Origin: Stappia sp. ES.058
Lineage (GTDB): Bacteria > Pseudomonadota > Alphaproteobacteria > Rhizobiales > Stappiaceae
Reading direction: 5' to 3'
NCBI RefSeq assembly: GCF_900105595.1
Contig: NZ_LT629784.1
Location: 1,178,001 to 1,242,000 of the forward strand
Length of the DNA stretch: 64,000 bases
A model generated the notes under the pieces. It did not search any database. It was not told the DNA's origin and saw only the letters and a program-made list of their open reading frames with translations. Shown one piece after another: positions 8,046-17,149 of the stretch (position 1 is the stretch's first letter; each line of letters opens with the position of its first letter). The position numbers were made by a program, and so were the translations under genes.

Positions 8046-9368
8046 TCACTTCAGTCGCGCGGAGGCTGCTTCGGGCAGCCATGTGACGATGTCGGGAAAC
8101 AGCGCGAAGAGCACGAGCACGACGAGCTGAATGGCGAAGAACGGCAAGACGCCGCGATAGACCTGTCCGATGCCGATCCCCTCCGGCAGCACGCCCTTGA
8201 GGTAGAACAGCGTGTAGCCGAAGGGCGGGGTGATATAGGCCATCTGCGCGGTGATCATGAACAAGACGCCGAACCACAGCGGATCGAAGCCGAGCGTCTT
8301 CACGATGGGCAGGAAGACGGGCACGCACAAGAGGATGATGCCGATCTCGTCGAGGAACAGCCCGAGCAGGATCAGCACCAGCAGCATGGCGGCGAGAACC
8401 ACCCAGCGCGAGGCCTCGAGCGTTTCCACGAAGCCGAGCACGGAATCCGCGCCCCCGGTTGCGACGAAGACGGAGATGAAGGCGCGCGCGCCGATGGTGA
8501 TCCACAAGATCATGGCGGTGACGCGCAAGGTGTCGGTGGCCGCCGACGACAGGCTGGAAAGCTGCAGGCGTCCCGAGACGGCGGCCGACAGCAGCGCGCC
8601 GAGCACGCCGACTGCGGCGGCTTCCGTCGGTGTGGCAAGCCCCATGTAGATGGTGCCGAGCACGCTGGCGATGACGAAGGCCGGCAGTACCAGCGTCTTC
8701 AATGTGGCAAGCCGCGCGCCGAGGTTGACGCGCGCGACCGGTTCGGCGATTGGCGCGAGAGACGGGTTCAGCCTGACCCGGACGTAGATGTAAAGGCTGT
8801 AGCCGACCGCCAGAATGATGCCCGGGACGACGCCCGCGATGAACATTTTGCCGATCGAGATCTGCGCGGTGATCGCATAGACGATGGTGACGACCGAGGG
8901 GGGAATGAGAATGCCGAGCGTGCCGCCGGCGCAGATCGCACCCAAAGCCAGAGGCGGATGATAACGCCGCGCCAGCATCGAGGGCAGGGCGAGAATGCCC
9001 ATCGCCGCCACCGCCGCGCCGACGACGCCGGTCATCGCCGCCATGATCGTGCAGATCACGATGGTGCCGATGGCAAGGCCGCCGGACAGGCCCTGGAACC
9101 AGGTTTCCATCGCCGTGTAGAGATCGTCGATGATCGAGGATTTTTGCAGGATCGACGCCATCAGCACATAGAGCGGGATCGCCATCAGCGCCTCGGAGGT
9201 CATCGTCTCGAATGTGTTGAGCACCGCGACGATGAGCGCGCTTGGACCCCAGATCGTGACGGTCGCCAGAAACGCGATGGCGCCCAGGACGAAGGCAAGT
9301 CCCGCGCCGGTGAGCATCAAGAGAACGAGAGAGGCGAACATGCCGACGAGAACGAGGGAGGATTCCAT
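8046..9368 (-). CDS. dctM: TRAP transporter large permease (DctM type)
   Basis: A 440-residue inner-membrane protein with about twelve hydrophobic segments, the transport channel of a tripartite ATP-independent periplasmic importer. Family sequences include AMAAMTGVVGAAVAAMG, GGTLGILIPPSVVTIVYAI, GLATPTEAAAVG and LGLFLDEIGIILLCVPVFLP. ATG 9368 overlaps the stop of dctQ by one base, so translation is coupled. The substrate is set by the DctP protein two genes upstream. Flanking HMG-CoA reductase and lyase genes suggest mevalonate; that is inference from context. Confidence 0.93.
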   Translation of the reverse strand: MESSLVLVGMFASLVLLMLTGAGLAFVLGAIAFLATVTIWGPSALIVAVLNTFETMTSEALMAIPLYVLMASILQKSSIIDDLYTAMETWFQGLSGGLAIGTIVICTIMAAMTGVVGAAVAAMGILALPSMLARRYHPPLALGAICAGGTLGILIPPSVVTIVYAITAQISIGKMFIAGVVPGIILAVGYSLYIYVRVRLNPSLAPIAEPVARVNLGARLATLKTLVLPAFVIASVLGTIYMGLATPTEAAAVGVLGALLSAAVSGRLQLSSLSSAATDTLRVTAMILWITIGARAFISVFVATGGADSVLGFVETLEASRWVVLAAMLLVLILLGLFLDEIGIILLCVPVFLPIVKTLGFDPLWFGVLFMITAQMAYITPPFGYTLFYLKGVLPEGIGIGQVYRGVLPFFAIQLVVLVLFALFPDIVTWLPEAASARLK

Positions 9369-9859
9369 CACCGCGCCTCCCGCTCGGGCGCAAGCAACAC
9401 GAGTTCGGCAAGGGCCTGCAGCATGAGGAGAAGAGCGGCCAGCGGCAGCACCGCCTTCGCCGGCCAGATCACCGGGTTCCAGGCTGAGTAGCTGGTTTCG
9501 CCGTATGTGTAGGACTGAAGCGCGAGCGGTGCGCTGAACCACAGCAGGATCGCGCCGAAGAGCAGGGCGAGCAGGGCCGCGCAGATCTTCAGGGCGAGTG
9601 CCACACGCCCGCTGGCGCGCGCCGACAGGATGTCGACCGCGACATGCCCGCCGCTGTGCAGCAGATAGGGGCCGCCGAGCAGGAAGAACGGGCCGAACAG
9701 GAGGGCCGCGAGTTCCGGCGCCCAGGAGGTCGGGTTTTCCAGGCTGTAGCGGGAAAACACCTCGAAGAGCATCAGGCCGGCGATCGCATAGACCAGCCAC
9801 TTGGTGAGCGAAAACAGCGCCTTGTTGAGCGCGGTGAGCGCCCGTGCCGCGGCATGCAT
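9368..9859 (-). CDS. dctQ: TRAP transporter small permease (DctQ type)
   Basis: A 163-residue protein with four predicted membrane segments, the partner of the large permease. The family pattern is seen in LFEVFSRYSLENPTSWAPELA and in GGHVAVDIL. It begins 79 bases downstream of dctP and ends inside the first codon of dctM. Small TRAP subunits diverge quickly, but gene order and topology make the call safe. Confidence 0.9.
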   Translation of the reverse strand: MHAAARALTALNKALFSLTKWLVYAIAGLMLFEVFSRYSLENPTSWAPELAALLFGPFFLLGGPYLLHSGGHVAVDILSARASGRVALALKICAALLALLFGAILLWFSAPLALQSYTYGETSYSAWNPVIWPAKAVLPLAALLLMLQALAELVLLAPEREAR

Positions 9860-9886
9860 GTCGATGGCCTCGCAGAAAGACGGTGA

Positions 9887-9911
9887 CCGCCCGGCCAGAG
9901 GGGCCGGGCGG
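9887..9911 (-). promoter_or_regulatory. Strong intergenic hairpin between dctP and dctQ
   Basis: A perfect ten-pair GC-only inverted repeat (9887-9896 with 9902-9911) encloses a five-base loop. There is no T run, so it is unlikely to stop transcription fully. Such hairpins after binding-protein genes often protect the upstream message and raise binding-protein over permease levels. That role is inferred. A weaker bulged hairpin (about 11005-11043) lies between mvaA and dctP. Confidence 0.5.
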
Positions 9912-9938
9912 ATCGATCCGGATGGATCGGCGACGGGA

Positions 9939-10979
9939 TCAGAGCAGGCGCAGATCCTTCATCAGGATGCGCTGCGTGTCCATCATTTCCATGGCGAGCG
10001 CGTCGCCCTTGGTCGCCTTTTCCCAGGCGGCAACGGCCTTGACGCGGGCCTCGGCCACATCGGCGGGGTCGAGCGTGATGACCTCGACGCCGGCCTCCTC
10101 GAACTTTGCGGTGTATTCCGCATTGGCAACGAGGATGTCCTGACGCAGGGCGCCGGAGACTTCGCGCGCGGCCACTTCCAGCGCGGCCCGCTGCTGGTCG
10201 TCCAACTGCCCGTAGGCGGCCGTGTTGGCGACATAGGAGGTCGCGGTGCTCGGCTGGTGCACGCCGGGCAGGATCAGGAAGCTTGAGACTTCGTGCAGGC
10301 CTTCTTCATAGTTGGCCTTGATGTCGCCGCGGTCGGCGAAGTCGATCAGCCCCTTGTCGAGCGCCGAGTAGACTTCCGAGGTGGGCAGCGGCGAGACGGT
10401 CACGCCGAAGTCGGCCATCACGGCGGAGGCGAGGCCGACGAAGCGGCCCTTCAGGCCCTCCATGTCGGCGATCTTGCGGATCTCGACCTTGGAATGGATC
10501 GGCTCTTCGCCGTAGACGGTCGGCGCGATGTAGGTCAGGCCGGCGGGCGCGTAGGACTTTTTCGCCAGGTCGAGACCGCCGCGCTCATAGAACCATGCCT
10601 CGTACTGATCCGCCTCGGGAAAGCCGAAGGGAACCGTGGAGGTGAAGCCGTGGGCCGGGATCTTGCCGGCTGTGTAACCGTCAAAGGTTTTCATCAACTG
10701 GAACGCACCGCCGCGCACGGCGTCGAAGGCCTGTGCGTTTGGCACGATCTGGCCGCCGGCAAACGGCGTGATCTCGAGGCTGCCGCCGGTGAGCTGCTTC
10801 ACGCGTGCGCAAAAGCGCTCTTCGTAGATCATCGGCGTGGTGCCGCCGCCCCAAAGCGCCTGCATCCGCCATTTGGTTGCACCCTGGGCGCGAACCGAGG
10901 ACGCGGATACGATGGCCGGAGCCGCTAGGGCCGCAACGCCTGCGCCGCGCAGGAATGAACGCCTGCTGGAATTCGTCAT
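9939..10979 (-). CDS. dctP: TRAP transporter substrate-binding protein (DctP type)
   Basis: A 346-residue periplasmic binding protein that gives a TRAP importer its specificity. A Tat signal (SRRSFLRG, residues 5-12) and a hydrophobic stretch end near RAQG, then the DctP fold follows (WRMQALW, ITPFAGGQIVPNAQAFDAV, GLKGRFVG, LPTSEVYSALDKGLID). ATG 10979 has GGAAGGA about nine bases upstream; upstream in-frame codons read through the intergenic hairpin region and are not used. It stands between the HMG-CoA reductase gene and the permease genes, which suggests that it binds mevalonate. The binding pocket cannot be read reliably without a structure. Confidence 0.92.
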   Translation of the reverse strand: MTNSSRRSFLRGAGVAALAAPAIVSASSVRAQGATKWRMQALWGGGTTPMIYEERFCARVKQLTGGSLEITPFAGGQIVPNAQAFDAVRGGAFQLMKTFDGYTAGKIPAHGFTSTVPFGFPEADQYEAWFYERGGLDLAKKSYAPAGLTYIAPTVYGEEPIHSKVEIRKIADMEGLKGRFVGLASAVMADFGVTVSPLPTSEVYSALDKGLIDFADRGDIKANYEEGLHEVSSFLILPGVHQPSTATSYVANTAAYGQLDDQQRAALEVAAREVSGALRQDILVANAEYTAKFEEAGVEVITLDPADVAEARVKAVAAWEKATKGDALAMEMMDTQRILMKDLRLL

Positions 10980-11056
10980 GAGTGTTTCCTTCCCGTTTTG
11001 TTGTGGAACCGCCGTTTCGGACCTCTGCCGGTCGGCGGTTTCCGTTTCGCCGGCCG

Positions 11057-12355
11057 TTATCTCGCGGCCAGCAGATCCTTCGCCTTGCCGACGCTGACAT
11101 CTCCGGAGGCGGCGAGCGCCTTGGCGATGACGTCGACATCCGCCCCCTTGGCGCCGGCCACGATCGCGATGTTGCGGGCGTGCAGCGCCATGTGGCCTTT
11201 CTGGATGCCTTCGGTGGCAAGCGCGCGCAGCGCTGCCATGTTCTGCGCAAGGCCGACGGCGGCGGTGATTTCCGCCAGTTCCTGCGCGCTGGTCACGCCC
11301 AGAACCTTGAGGGCGGCCTGCGCTGCCGGATGGGTCTTGGTTGCACCGCCGACGAGGCCGAGCGCCAGCGGCAGCTCGATGGTGCCGGTGAGCATGCCCG
11401 CGGGCGTCAGCTCCCAATGGGTGAGAGACGTGTAGCGGCCGTTGCGGGCGGCAAAGGCATGCGCACCGGCCTCGATCGCGCGCCAGTCGTTGCCGGTCGC
11501 GACGACGACGGGGTCGATGCCGTTCATGATGCCCTTGTTGTGGGTGGCGGCGCGGTAGGGATCGATCAGCGCCAGTGCACAGGCTTCCACCATGCCGCGC
11601 GCAACCTCCGCGCCGTCGAGCGTCTTCGTCGTCAGCGCTTCGGGCGTCAGTTCGACGCGCGCCCGGGCAAGCCGGCGGTCGGCGAGATTGGAGAGGATCC
11701 GCAGCCGAACATTGCCGCCGGCGATCTCCGCGACCCGCGGCGCGATGGTTTCCGCCATGGTATTGACGGTGTTGGCCCCCATTGCATCGCGAACGTCCAC
11801 AAGCAGATGCAGCACGACCATCGCGCCGACCGGCGAGGTCTCGAAGGTCTGGACCTCGATCGCCTTGCAGCCGCCGCCGAGCCCGATCAGCACGGTGTCG
11901 CGGGCGTTGGCCATCTCGATGAGTTCGGCCTCAGCGCCGAGCAGGCGCTGGCGCGCGCCATGCACGTCGCCGATGCCGAGGACCTGGATCTGCGCGCGCA
12001 TGATCGGCGCGTCACTGGAGGTGACGAAACCGCCGCAACCGCGCGCGATGCGCGCCATGTAGGAGGCCGCCGCGACGACGGAGGGCTCCTCGACCGCCAT
12101 CGGCACGAGATAGTCGCGGCCGTTCACCGTGAAGTTGGAGGCAATGCCGAGCGGCAGCTCGAACGTGCCGATGACGTTTTCGATCATGCCGTTGGCGGTC
12201 GTGAGCGGCAGCGCGTTTCCGGCAAGGGCGGCGCTGTCTTCCGCCGAAAGTCCGGCGATGTCCGCAAGCTTGGCCAGGCGATCCGCCGGCTCCAGCGCGC
12301 GCAGGCCCTCAAGCCGGGAGGTATAGTTGTGGCGCTGCGATGTGGGGTCGCTCAT
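11057..12355 (-). CDS. mvaA: Hydroxymethylglutaryl-CoA reductase, degradative class II
   Basis: A 432-residue enzyme, close in length to Pseudomonas mevalonii HMG-CoA reductase, which oxidises mevalonate to HMG-CoA. The catalytic set is complete: E89 in [11 protein letters not shown]274 in [12 protein letters not shown]281, and H388 in [24 protein letters not shown] and MGANTVNTM are class II hallmarks. It is the first gene of the operon and is divergent from the MocR regulator. Class II enzymes can also work in the synthetic direction in isoprenoid pathways of some bacteria. Here the co-transcribed HMG-CoA lyase and TRAP importer, and the absence of mevalonate kinase or HMG-CoA synthase nearby, point to catabolism. 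Confidence 0.95.
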   Translation of the reverse strand: MSDPTSQRHNYTSRLEGLRALEPADRLAKLADIAGLSAEDSAALAGNALPLTTANGMIENVIGTFELPLGIASNFTVNGRDYLVPMAVEEPSVVAAASYMARIARGCGGFVTSSDAPIMRAQIQVLGIGDVHGARQRLLGAEAELIEMANARDTVLIGLGGGCKAIEVQTFETSPVGAMVVLHLLVDVRDAMGANTVNTMAETIAPRVAEIAGGNVRLRILSNLADRRLARARVELTPEALTTKTLDGAEVARGMVEACALALIDPYRAATHNKGIMNGIDPVVVATGNDWRAIEAGAHAFAARNGRYTSLTHWELTPAGMLTGTIELPLALGLVGGATKTHPAAQAALKVLGVTSAQELAEITAAVGLAQNMAALRALATEGIQKGHMALHARNIAIVAGAKGADVDVIAKALAASGDVSVGKAKDLLAAR

Positions 12356-12540
12356 TCATGTCTCCCTGTACGCCGCCTCCTGTTGGAGCGGTCATTGTTG
12401 GAGCGGGGCGATGGGGCGCACCCGTCGGCGACAGCACGATCCGCGAAGGCGAAGCGTGCAGCTGACGTGGGCGCGGATGCACTCCGCTCATCGTGTTTTT
12501 TGTCAGGGATCGGATTAGGTGGCCGGATCGTTTGGGAGAA

Positions 12541-12597
12541 GGTACAGTTTGGGGAAATATGCCAAAACCATACCGACACGAAAACTGGTACAGTTTT
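12541..12597. promoter_or_regulatory. Candidate MocR operator: three spaced half-sites
   Basis: GGTACAGTTT occurs twice as an exact direct repeat (12541-12550 and 12587-12596, 46 bases apart). Between them, at 12564-12574, lies an inverted near-copy (GGTATGGTTTT on the minus strand). The three starts are about 23 bases, two helical turns, apart. The right copy is also part of an inverted repeat AAAACT/AGTTTT (12581-12597). The array lies just before the MocR start, in the divergent region with mvaA, as expected for a MocR dimer that controls both directions. Confidence 0.6.
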
Positions 12598-12609
12598 TAG
12601 GGCTATCTT

Positions 12610-13980
12610 GTGACAAAGACCGAAACCATCGTTGCGGAGGTCCGGCGCAGGATCGAGAAGGGCCTGCTTCCTCCTGGTGCGAAGCTTGCCTCGATCCGGC
12701 GGGCGGCAGAGGAGTTCAGCGTCTCCAAGAACACGGCTGTGGAAGCTTACGACCGCCTCGTTTCCCTCGGGCTGATCGTCGCGCGTCCCGGCGCGGGGTT
12801 TTCGGTCGTGGCGGCGGCCCGGCCCGTACGCGGCGACGAGGCGCCGCCGCATCTTGTCGAGGCGGTGGACAGCGTGTCGCTGCTGCGCGCTCAGCTCGAC
12901 CAGAACTACCAGGTGCGTGTCGGCGACGGCCGGCCGCCGGCGGCCTGGATGGAAGGCATCCTGCCCAAACGCGCGCTCGGCGCGTCGGGAGAGGCGACGG
13001 CGGACAGCTCCGGCTACGGTTCGCCGAAGGGCTATCGCGGCTTGCGCGAGCTGATCGCCGCGCGGTTTCGCGCCCGCGACATCGCGCTCGACGCCGATCG
13101 CGTGGTCACCACCTTCGGCGCCAATCATGCGCTCGATCTCATCATCCGCCGCTATCTGTCGCCGGGCGACACGGTGCTGGTCGATGATCCCGGCTACTAC
13201 CCGCTCTTTGCCAAGCTGAAATTCGCCCAGGTTCGCCAGGTGGGCGTGCGGCGCGGTCCGCAGGGGCCCGACCTGGATGATTTGCGGGCCTGTGCCGAGC
13301 GCGAACGCCCGTCGTTTTTCTTCACCCAGTCGCATGCCCAGAACCCGACCGGCGGGTCGATCGACCTTGCCCATGCCCATGGCGTGCTGCAGATCGCCGA
13401 GACCCATGGCTTCCGGGTTGTCGATGACGATCCCTTCGTCGATCTTCCCGGCGCGCGCGGGGTGCCGCTTGCCGCCCTTGACCAGCTGCGCAACGTGATT
13501 TTCGTCGGCTCCTTCTCCAAGACGGTTTCAGCGAGCTTTCGCAGCGGCTATATCGCCGCCGCCGCCGACATCGTTGATGAACTGGCGGAACTGAAAATGA
13601 TCACCGCCGTCAACAGCTCCCGGTTCTCGGAACTGATGATCGCCGACATGATGACCTCTCGCCGATACGACAAGCACCTGAAGCGACTGGGACAAAGGGT
13701 GGAAACGGCAAGCGCGGACCTGAGCGCGGTGTTGAAGAGGCTCGGGCTTGCCACGCTGGCGCTGCCGGGGCACGGCTACTACACCTATCTGGAACTGCCG
13801 CAGGGAACCAGTGATCTCGAGATCGCGCAGCGCGCCGCCCGCGACAGCATCTTTCTGGCGCCAGGCACCTTCTTCGCGGCCGATCCCGCCCGGCAGCGCC
13901 CGGGCTTGCGCATCAACATCACGCGCGCGGGCGATCCCCGGTTCGTGGCGTTTCTCAAACGGCTTGCAGCGGGGATGTAG
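12610..13980 (+). CDS. MocR-type regulator (GntR HTH fused to aminotransferase fold)
   Basis: A 456-residue transcription factor. A GntR winged helix (about residues 1-70, with GAKLASIRRAAEEFSVSKNTAVEAYDRL split by the recognition helix) joins a class I aminotransferase-like domain (about 100-456). The PLP lysine is present at K304 in GSFSKTVSASF, and HAQNPTGG and DDDPFVDLPG are conserved. Translation starts at GTG 12610; the ribosome site is weak. Divergence from mvaA, with repeats between them, makes it the probable regulator of the mevalonate operon. A PLP-sensing regulator for an isoprenoid precursor is unexpected, so the true effector may be an amino compound or PLP itself. Confidence 0.88.
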   Translation: MTKTETIVAEVRRRIEKGLLPPGAKLASIRRAAEEFSVSKNTAVEAYDRLVSLGLIVARPGAGFSVVAAARPVRGDEAPPHLVEAVDSVSLLRAQLDQNYQVRVGDGRPPAAWMEGILPKRALGASGEATADSSGYGSPKGYRGLRELIAARFRARDIALDADRVVTTFGANHALDLIIRRYLSPGDTVLVDDPGYYPLFAKLKFAQVRQVGVRRGPQGPDLDDLRACAERERPSFFFTQSHAQNPTGGSIDLAHAHGVLQIAETHGFRVVDDDPFVDLPGARGVPLAALDQLRNVIFVGSFSKTVSASFRSGYIAAAADIVDELAELKMITAVNSSRFSELMIADMMTSRRYDKHLKRLGQRVETASADLSAVLKRLGLATLALPGHGYYTYLELPQGTSDLEIAQRAARDSIFLAPGTFFAADPARQRPGLRINITRAGDPRFVAFLKRLAAGM

Positions 13981-13992
13981 CGGGGGCTGGCG

Positions 13993-14472
13993 TTACTGCT
14001 TGCGGTCGACCGCGCCGACGTCGAGCATCGGCGAGGCGTCGATGGCGCCCGCGTTCAGCATGGAGCCGACCTTTTCCAGGACGGCTACTATCATCGCCTG
14101 TTCCCAGTCCTGCAGGCTGTTGAACTGCGACGCGAAGACCTCCTGCAGGGCGTCCGGCGCGGTCTTCAGCGTTTCGCGTCCTGCGTCCGTGACCGTCACC
14201 CAGACGATTCGCCTGTCGATCTCGCCGCGCGTCCGCTTTACCAGGTCGCGTGCCTCGAGCTTGTCGAGCAGCGAGGTGGCGGTCGCCTGTCCGACCCCGG
14301 CGCGCGAGGCGATCCCCTTGGGGGAAATCTCGTCCGACTCGGCCACGATCGACAGCACGATGAACTGCGGCGTGGTCAGTCCTGTCGCGCGCGCGAGGGT
14401 GCGCGCGTTCAACTCCGTCGCGCGCAGGATGCGACGCAGTGCGATGAGACTGGTTTGAACCCGATTTTCCAT
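13993..14472 (-). CDS. ectR: MarR family regulator of ectoine genes
   Basis: A 159-residue MarR-type winged-helix repressor. The DNA-binding region includes ISPKGIASRAGVGQATATSLLDKLEARDLVKRTRGEIDRR (wing at the RGEIDRR end). Its divergent placement, 188 bases from ectA, is the arrangement known for EctR of ectoine producers. It probably represses ectABC-ask at low salt and may repress itself. The gene is convergent with the MocR gene, with 12 bases between the stop codons. ATG 14472 starts at the conserved helix MENRVQTSLIALRRILR. Confidence 0.85.
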   Translation of the reverse strand: MENRVQTSLIALRRILRATELNARTLARATGLTTPQFIVLSIVAESDEISPKGIASRAGVGQATATSLLDKLEARDLVKRTRGEIDRRIVWVTVTDAGRETLKTAPDALQEVFASQFNSLQDWEQAMIVAVLEKVGSMLNAGAIDASPMLDVGAVDRKQ

Positions 14473-14499
14473 GAAATGGCTCTTTGACGCGATTCTCAG

Positions 14500-14535
14500 T
14501 TAGGTAGCAGACTAATTATTATTCGATAAGCGAAT
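14500..14535. promoter_or_regulatory. Candidate EctR binding palindromes
   Basis: Two short inverted repeats lie in the ectR-ectA gap: TTAG-N8-CTAA (14500-14515) and ATTCG-ATAAG-CGAAT (14521-14535). The second has perfect five-base arms. They sit close to the ectR start, so they could serve autoregulation more than ectA control. EctR specificity in this group is not known to me, hence low confidence. Confidence 0.35.
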
Positions 14536-14606
14536 TTTTTGGTCGACGTAGGGTATGGGAAACGCTTGGCTTTCCGCCATTATGCCATTTTTTTTGGCGC
14601 TTGAGG

Positions 14607-14634
14607 TTGAAAACTAGTTCGATAGACGTAATAT
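14607..14634 (+). promoter_or_regulatory. Sigma-70 type promoter of ectA
   Basis: TTGAAA (14607-14612) and TAATAT (14629-14634) are separated by 16 bases, a good match to the housekeeping consensus. The predicted transcript starts near 14641 and gives a leader of about 20 bases containing the GAGAAGAGGA ribosome site before ATG 14661. Confidence 0.6.
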
Positions 14635-14660
14635 CCAATCCGAACAGAGAAGAGGATTCC

Positions 14661-15206
14661 ATGTCCCTTACCCCGATTAAATCCGCTCGCCGGACAGACG
14701 ATGAGATCGTCTTCCGAAAGCCGACCGCCGAAGATGGTGCCGATATCTGGCGCCTGATCGGCGAATGCGGCCCCCTCGATGAGAATTCGATGTATTGCAA
14801 TCTCCTGCAATGCGATCACTTCGCTGACACATGTGTCGTCGCCGAACGCAAGAGCGACGGCGAGACCGTCGGCTGGGTGTCGGCCTATATCCTCCCAGAT
14901 CAGCCTGACACCGTGTTTGTCTGGCAGGTTGCGGTTGCGGAAGCCGCTCAGGGCCAGGGTCTCGGCAAGCGTCTGCTCGCTGAGCTTCTCAACAGGGAAG
15001 CCTGTGCCGACGTGCAGCAGTTGAAGACCACGATTACCTCGGACAATGATGCCAGCTGGGCATTGTTCACGTCTCTCGCGCGCCGCCGTGATGCGAAGCT
15101 GCTGCGTGAGCCGTACTACCGTCGCGATGCGCATTTCGATGGCGAGCATGCCACCGAGCACATGGTGACCCTGCGCTTCGAGGAGAGGGCGCGCAGCGCT
15201 GCGTGA
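14661..15206 (+). CDS. ectA: L-2,4-diaminobutyrate acetyltransferase
   Basis: A 181-residue GNAT enzyme that acetylates 2,4-diaminobutyrate at N-gamma, the second step of ectoine synthesis. Family features include FRKPTAEDGADIWRLIGECG, then ENSMYCNLLQCDHFADTCVVAE, and the acetyl-CoA loop VAEAAQGQGLGKRLL. The start is ATG 14661, with GAGAAGAGGA just upstream and the conserved N-terminus 15-20 residues on; an upstream in-frame codon at 14601 is inside the promoter and is rejected. It opens the ectABC-ask operon, 70 bases before ectB. Confidence 0.96.
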   Translation: MSLTPIKSARRTDDEIVFRKPTAEDGADIWRLIGECGPLDENSMYCNLLQCDHFADTCVVAERKSDGETVGWVSAYILPDQPDTVFVWQVAVAEAAQGQGLGKRLLAELLNREACADVQQLKTTITSDNDASWALFTSLARRRDAKLLREPYYRRDAHFDGEHATEHMVTLRFEERARSAA

Positions 15207-15276
15207 CGCGCGCTGCCGCCATTCGTTCTCCCAAGCGCTGTTTTTCTCAGCATGAGACATCTCGAAAGGATGCGAC

Positions 15277-16566
15277 ATGACGACCGTCAACACTGACGAC
15301 CGTACCATTTTTGCACGCCGCGAGTCGGAAGCCCGCAGCTATTGCCGCAGCTTCCCCAAGGTGTTCACCAAGGCCACTGGCGCTGTTCTCAGCGACAGTG
15401 AGGGCCATGATTACATCGACTTTCTCGCTGGCTGTTCCTCGCTCAACTACGGGCACAACGACCCCGACATGAAGCAGGCGCTGATCGACTACATCAGTGC
15501 CGACGGGGTGACCCATGGCCTGGACATGCACACCAAGGCCAAGGCCGAGTTCCTGAGCGCATTCGAGAAGATTATTCTCGAGCCGCGCGGCATGGACCAC
15601 AAGGTCATGTTCATGGGGCCGACAGGCGCCAATGCGGTCGAGGCCGCACTGAAGCTTGCCCGCAAGGTGACCAAGCGTACCAATGTGATCACCTTCACCA
15701 ACGGCTTCCATGGCGTGACGCTTGGTGCTTTGTCGGCGACCGGCAATGGCTATCATCGTGGCGGGGGCGGCGTGTCGCTTCCCGACGTCACGCGCATGCC
15801 CTTCGACAACTACCTGAAGTCGGGCGGCGATGCGGCCGACCTGCTCGAGGCCATGCTCTCCGATCCGTCCGGCGGCATCGACGCCCCGGCGGCGATCCTG
15901 CTGGAAACCGTGCAGGGCGAGGGTGGCTTGAACGCCGCCAGCGCCGAATGGGTGCGGCGCGTCGAGCAGATCGCGCGCGATCATGGTGCGCTGTTCATCA
16001 TCGATGACATTCAGGCCGGCGTCGGCCGAACGGGCACCTTCTTCAGCTTCGAAGACATGGGCGTGTCGCCCGACCTCATCACCATGGCGAAGTCGCTGTC
16101 CGGCTACGGGCTTCCGTTTGCCGCGATGCTGATCAAGCCGGAATACGACATCTTCGGCCCGGCCGAGCACAACGGCACGTTCCGGGGCAACAACCACGCT
16201 TTTGTGACCGCCCGCGTCGCCATCGAGAAGTACTGGTCGGACGATGCCTTCCAGAAGGGCATCAACGAGCGCGCGGATATTCTTGAAAAGCACCTGGAAA
16301 AGGTGCGCGACATGTTGCCGAACGCCCGGCTGAAAGGCCGGGGCATGATGCGTGGCGTCGATGTCGGCTCGGGCGAGCTGGCAAGCGACATCTGCGCGCG
16401 CTGTTTCGAGGAAGGTCTGATCATCGAGACCTCCGGCGCCTATGACGAAGTCGTCAAGGTGCTGGCGCCATTGAATATCGACAAGGCGCTGTTTGAGCGC
16501 GGTCTCGGTATCCTCGAGGAAGCCGTTGCCAGCTGCGTCCAGTCCACAAGCATTGCTGCGGAGTAA
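15277..16566 (+). CDS. ectB: Diaminobutyrate-2-oxoglutarate transaminase
   Basis: A 429-residue class III aminotransferase that turns aspartate semialdehyde and glutamate into 2,4-diaminobutyrate, the first committed step of ectoine synthesis. Characteristic parts are [40 protein letters not shown] and the PLP lysine K272 in [14 protein letters not shown]. Length and N-terminus ([16 protein letters not shown]) match EctB closely. An AAAGGA ribosome site precedes ATG 15277. The gap to ectC is five bases. Confidence 0.97.
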   Translation: MTTVNTDDRTIFARRESEARSYCRSFPKVFTKATGAVLSDSEGHDYIDFLAGCSSLNYGHNDPDMKQALIDYISADGVTHGLDMHTKAKAEFLSAFEKIILEPRGMDHKVMFMGPTGANAVEAALKLARKVTKRTNVITFTNGFHGVTLGALSATGNGYHRGGGGVSLPDVTRMPFDNYLKSGGDAADLLEAMLSDPSGGIDAPAAILLETVQGEGGLNAASAEWVRRVEQIARDHGALFIIDDIQAGVGRTGTFFSFEDMGVSPDLITMAKSLSGYGLPFAAMLIKPEYDIFGPAEHNGTFRGNNHAFVTARVAIEKYWSDDAFQKGINERADILEKHLEKVRDMLPNARLKGRGMMRGVDVGSGELASDICARCFEEGLIIETSGAYDEVVKVLAPLNIDKALFERGLGILEEAVASCVQSTSIAAE

Positions 16567-16571
16567 AGAGT

Positions 16572-16967
16572 ATGATTGTCAGGGATTTTCACGAAGCCAA
16601 GAAGACCGATCGCAGGGTTGCGGCCGGAAACTGGGAAAGCGTGCGTCTGTTGCTCAAGGACGACAACATGGGCTTCAGCTTTCACATCACCACGATCAAG
16701 GCGGGGAGTGAAAGCCAGTTCCATTACAAGCATCACTTCGAGAGCGTTTATTGCGTCTCCGGCGACGGATCGATCACCGATCTCGCCACCAACGAGACGC
16801 ATGAGATCCGCCCCGGCGTGATGTATGCGCTCGACCAGCACGACAAGCACATCCTGCGCGGCGGCAAGGAGGACATGATCCTCGCCTGCGTGTTCAACCC
16901 GCCGGTCACCGGCAACGAGGTGCACCGCGAAGACGGCTCCTACGCGCCGGAAAACGAGGCCGTCTGA
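16572..16967 (+). CDS. ectC: Ectoine synthase
   Basis: A 131-residue cupin enzyme that closes N-acetyl-diaminobutyrate into ectoine. Conserved pieces include [16 protein letters not shown] at the start, [20 protein letters not shown] with the metal ligands, and [18 protein letters not shown]. Length is standard for EctC. No ectD (hydroxylase) follows in this cluster, so the cell makes ectoine here and hydroxyectoine only if ectD lies elsewhere. Confidence 0.97.
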   Translation: MIVRDFHEAKKTDRRVAAGNWESVRLLLKDDNMGFSFHITTIKAGSESQFHYKHHFESVYCVSGDGSITDLATNETHEIRPGVMYALDQHDKHILRGGKEDMILACVFNPPVTGNEVHREDGSYAPENEAV

Positions 16968-17033
16968 GGCCGCTTATCGACAACGGGGGAGGCGGGCGAC
17001 GGTGTCGCCTCTCCTGACATGAACGCAATGCAT

Positions 17034-17051
17034 GGCGGCGTTTGCGCCGCC
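17034..17051 (+). terminator. Hairpin between ectC and ask, possible attenuator
   Basis: A perfect seven-pair stem (GGCGGCG and CGCCGCC) with a TTTG loop is followed by TGTTTC, a poor T tract. Another stem (GAGGCG/CGCCTC) lies 30 bases before it. They may lower ask expression relative to ectABC or act as processing sites. I do not expect full termination. Confidence 0.3.
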
Positions 17052-17149
17052 TGTTTCGGGGTCTGCACGATGCAGGCCCTTCGGTCGCTGATCCGCGCAG
17101 GGGCATCCCCGCAGCCGGACGATGATCAACAAAAGGGTTTGATCCGACA

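Noticed and set aside
7180..9411. Single 743-codon protein covering dctM and HMG-CoA lyase
   Set aside because: The first 457 codons are an off-frame reading of dctM; the lyase has its own ATG at 8040.
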